Source: Leptoclinus maculatus (lineage: Eukaryota > Chordata > Actinopteri > Perciformes > Stichaeidae). From it: a stretch of 64,000 nt of DNA. The stretch is from positions 5,650,655 through 5,714,654 of the forward strand of contig JAVDOI010000019.1 of NCBI GenBank assembly GCA_032191485.1, read 5' to 3'. Within the stretch, counting starts at the first letter, position 1. Every line of letters begins with the position of its first letter. Below the pieces are notes generated by a model, which was not told the DNA's origin, ran no database searches, and saw only the letters and a program-made list of their open reading frames with translations. This document shows, in pieces, positions 60,061-64,000 of this stretch. Position numbers and translations under genes: made by a program.

Positions 60061-60136
<76 letters not shown>
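60061..60136. repeat. (TA)38 microsatellite
   Basis: 76 bases of perfect TA repeat; can extrude as a cruciform. Produces an artificial Tyr-Ile frame. Confidence 0.98.
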
Positions 60137-60137
<1 letters not shown>

Positions 60138-63100
60138 CGTGAGATTGGGACACACCGTTTGCACACACACTAATGAGTTACACACAGGACAGGGACAGAG
60201 AGGAGTGACTAAGCACAGCTGTGACAGATTTATGCTGCAAATAACCCACGTTACCCAACGAACTGATAGCCAACCGCTTTTGTTTAAACTGAAACCTTGG
60301 CATTTTAATTCTGTTATTCACAGGCGGCTTATCTGTGGCCTGCCAATTAATTTAGCTGACAAAGCATTGCTGATAACCAGACAAACTATTTGAACGAAAA
60401 ACGTAACCACACCATCACCAAATATTTCACGTATAATTATCTACGAAAAAACATTTGCTGACAGGTTAACACTCGTTTGAATCCTGAGTGGGTTGTGTTT
60501 GCACGACAGGGGGTGGGTGGCGTGTGACACAGAGAGAGAGATAGACTGTTGATAACTGCTGTCTGGTGTAGCAAACCGCACAGGGCTGTGAAACCACTGC
60601 TGAGGTCTGAATAATGAGGAACTATAACTGTCATGTTCAGACCCCCAACGCAAACACACACACACACAACATCCAAAACCTAAAACCCTAACCAGCGGAG
60701 AACACGTAAACTATTTCACCAGTTAGGTTTAGGTAGAATCCCCCGCAGCAAAATGTAGATTTATTAGATGAGAAGCTGGTTCGCAAAGTTTGCAACAGAA
60801 AAGTGTCTTAAAGGTAGGACAAGAGAAGCCAAAGAGAGACAGAAGTGTGTGGAGTGGTTGCATCATTGAATTTGTCGTGATCAACCCCAGATACCTGATC
60901 AATACTGCACACACACACACGCGCTCCACACGCACACGTCCTGCATGCATGCCTCTTAACACATGACTCACATACTCAGGCCTATTATTAAAAGTGGGTA
61001 CATGATAGCCGTGTGGAGAAAGAAACGGCAGGAGCGTGAATAGAAGAAGAGGGATGTCGAGGTCAACGGGTTTCGCCACGCTCCGCTGACTGGTCACACC
61101 ACAGGATCACTCCTCTTTCTGTCTCTTCCCAACAGACGTGCGGCCTTACCACACACTAACGGTCTGAGTCAGAGAGTGGGGCCTCTTATGAAATCCAGGT
61201 TTGCCACATCGCCCCTCTCTCGGCTAGATAAAGAGAGACCCATGTCTGTCCTTCAGCGTGCATCCTGACTGCAGCGCCAAACCCATTCACTGCCATTATG
61301 TCGGTCCCTGCATGACAGAAAACAGACACAGGTGATGTGTGTAGTGGTGTGCAGGCCTGCAGGCTTGCGGCCTACTTGTTGATGCACGGACCATTTCATT
61401 TTCATGGTTCAGCTTGGTCACAACAAGCCGGTCGAACAACTCGAAGCGCTTGGCGGATGTTCAAAAGCAATATAGGCTGACGCACATTATAAACATAAAT
61501 GTGGCAGCACGTATTACCACTCAGATCAAATGTTAAACCAGGACTTTATGGCGGGAGAGGGCATTGTTGCGTTTGCTTAAAATGGGGGGAAAAAAAATAC
61601 TACTTTGCGATCCAAATGTTTTATACAGAGACATGCAAGTAGTCCGTGCACAAAGTGGCGCACTGGGAGATATCACAGAACATAATCCAAAGCTTGGAGG
61701 AACACAGCGCTGCTTTACACAAACAAAATAAACCAACCACACAATTAGAGTCAAGCTTTTTGGGTTTGCTTTCAGTTAAATAAACACAGAGGAGTAACAG
61801 AGCAATGTAGCAGGCATAATGACCCACAATTAGTTCCTTCAAAGTTTACATGTTGGTGGAGCAAAAGTTTCCCATCATTTCGAACATTCACATTTTCCAC
61901 GAGAGGACAAAATCGAGGCCGGACATTTGCAGCTGTGGTGTAAAGGCACTGTTTGCAAATGAGCTGAACACAACGACAATGACAGCAAAAAAATACTTAA
62001 GTCGCCATTAAGTCCCTTACACAGTCAGAAGATAATGCCCATAATGAATGGTGCTAAATTCCAAATTCAGAGCATTGAACTGCAGCAATTTGCAATGTAG
62101 AGATGTTGAGTATTGGTGTCCTGCCAACACGTTCTCTTTCCCAACTCATCACAATGCTGATGCTTTGTCAGACCCCTTGGCATCACTTTCTAACACACTG
62201 GGTAGCCCAGCTCACAGCCTCAGTGAACAAGTGGTTACCATTGTGATGACAAAACACTAGGTTAAGGCAACAAAACTACTTGGTTAGGTTTAGGAAAAGC
62301 ATCATGGCTGGGCTTCAAATAACCATGTAGGTCACTCTCCCACTATGTGTGTTGTAATCTGTGCTTTGTTTATTATGTAGCCGGGCCGCCCGCCAGTGCA
62401 TGTTAGCGTATGTGAGTCCCAGTGTCCCACTGGCTATATGGCCGCCTCTCTGCACTGCGCTCATACAACAGCTAGCACTGATAACACTGTTCCAGCCCAC
62501 GTCGTTGTCGCGAAAACGCAACACCCACACCCCACAGGTTAACACTGTTACTCTTGTGAGCACTGTTCATGCTGTTAGCTGCTATAGCCAACCGCTTAGC
62601 CGTCGCCATGTTGAGAACACAGCTGACAGTTGTGTTTAAAATATGAAAATGAAATCCCAATAATTTTGTTGTAGAAAAATGCACGTAGACTATTGACACA
62701 TCCTTGTCACCAGTAATAACTAAACACCCAGTGAGTCACACTGCTCAAACAGCCTCGTCAATGATATGTGCAATCTACACCCAACTGCTCCTTTGACCTT
62801 TGAATTCTGATAACAAATGACATGGTGATCAATTACTACTGAGTTTGAATAGCTCACTCAAGTCTGCATGTGTGTTTGAATTGTGTATGTGATTACATCA
62901 TCAATGATGTGCTTTCATATGGTTTATAGAATACATTAAAAAGTGTTCTGTTGAAATTTAATTTCTATTACATTGTTGTGAAAAAGAAATACCAAGCTCA
63001 CAGTATGGTTTAACTCTGTGTAGGGTTAAAACGATATTACAACAAAGTGTGAAATTGAATGACCTTTTCCTCGTACAAACTCACTGTCTAAAGGGGAAAA

Positions 63101-64000
63101 GACTATATTCACTTCCAGCCTACTGACTGAAATGACTCAGCAGAAGAAGACAATCATTGAGAGTCACTGATGTGGCCTCGGGCTGTATGACAGACAGACG
63201 GCACAGTGCAACAATCAGACAAGAATCCATAGTCTCTTTCACACTTTCTTCTTCCGTCTCTGTCGAACATCAAATTTTAAAAACACGTTATGAACCAAAA
63301 AGGAACTGAGGAATTGCTGAACGTAAGTGGCTAAGGACTTTTACTCTGAAGGAACCTATTTACTGCTACAAAGGTGGCTCATATCAGGCCAATCACCACC
63401 ATATGGTATAAAGCAGGCCTGGCAATCAGATCAGTGGGAAAGATTTTAAAATAGCGTGAGACAGCTAACAGAGCTAAAATAGTCCCATAATGCAGGTCCA
63501 CCAGTCTATGGTTAAAAAAATAAATAATAATAATATTTTAAAGGGGAAACAGTCTGAATTAATGACAACATAAACTGAAAGCACAAAGACACCTCGGTCA
63601 CAGATTGAAAATAAGCAAACACTGCTCTGATGAACATACATGTGTATGTTTTGACAAGTGCTGCTGTATGGCATGCAGCCACCGTTTACAGCCACTGTTT
63701 ACACAAAGGCCTCGATACTTAAACTTCTTCTCCATGCAGTGTTTGCAATATTTCCTCCATCCCATATCTAATTAAACCAAAAGAACAAGCTGATAGATGT
63801 TTAGTTCCAATGAAGTTTTATACTTTACGGATTCAGGTTCTGAGGATATATTGAACAATGAAATCCTCTCAAGAAACCACTTCCCAGTTTGAATAAAAAG
63901 CTTTTTTTTTTTTCAAACATCATTTCCTTGTAAATATGTAGTCATGATAGGCAGGAACAGCCTATCGTGCTTCCCCCATTCTGACAGGTTTAGCGACTGA
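60137..64000. other. Intergenic or intronic region, no gene seen
   Basis: Nothing coding is supported. Short CA runs occur at 60653-60668 and 60908-60920. The segment 61130-61270 has exon-like splice signals but no recognisable protein. Confidence 0.35.

Noticed and set aside
60052..60393. 113-codon frame starting with Tyr-Ile repeats
   Set aside because: Artefact of the (TA)38 tract; no protein similarity.
61138..61271. Exon-like segment with acceptor CCCAACAG and an open frame of about 43 codons
   Set aside because: No recognisable protein; donor is weak.

Overview
The window is vertebrate nuclear DNA, almost certainly from a teleost and probably a percomorph. Three spliced genes, a two-member let-7 microRNA cluster and a long gene-poor tail are visible. 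The call rests on AT-rich DNA with GT-AG introns, many CA/GT microsatellites, remnants of fish-type interspersed repeats, and the order let-7a, let-7b, ppara, cdpf1. That order matches mammalian 22q13 (MIRLET7A3/MIRLET7B-PPARA-CDPF1). All recognisable genes are on the + strand.

Layout: 1-3.4 kb holds no recognised gene, only one exon-like segment. The let-7a and let-7b hairpins lie at 3.44-4.02 kb. A degenerate MITE-like element is at 5.0-5.4 kb, and a CpG-rich, CRE- and CCAAT-containing promoter-like region with a probable ppara 5'UTR exon is at 5.6-6.0 kb. The seven ppara coding exons run from 11.04 to 16.75 kb (477 aa), followed by a 3'UTR of about 1.3 kb. A CTCF-like motif and a TATA-less promoter precede the three-exon cdpf1 (18.59-19.54 kb, 117 aa). 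A CDK inhibitor of the p27Kip1 type (cdkn1b; two coding exons, 22.07-23.01 kb, 170 aa) has a Sp1/CCAAT/TATA-like promoter, upstream ORFs, and a 3'UTR carrying two miR-221/222 seed sites and a block that appears deeply conserved. From 24.6 kb to the end I find no convincing protein-coding gene. That part holds transposon debris (a frameshifted SWIM-like ORF fragment, a LINE reverse-transcriptase fragment with a YADD box, several repeat families), microsatellites including an uninterrupted (CA)103 and (TA)38, one promoter-like GC-rich island, and stretches that could be cis-regulatory.

How the genes relate: ppara encodes the fatty-acid-sensing nuclear receptor, cdpf1 a small conserved cysteine-rich protein of unknown role, and cdkn1b a G1 cyclin-CDK brake. 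let-7 and p27 both favour cell-cycle exit, but nothing here shows co-regulation. The most unusual observation is a 197-codon ORF in another reading frame of cdkn1b that stays open through both coding exons when spliced. Paralogue identity (a or b copies after the teleost genome duplication) cannot be decided from the window.
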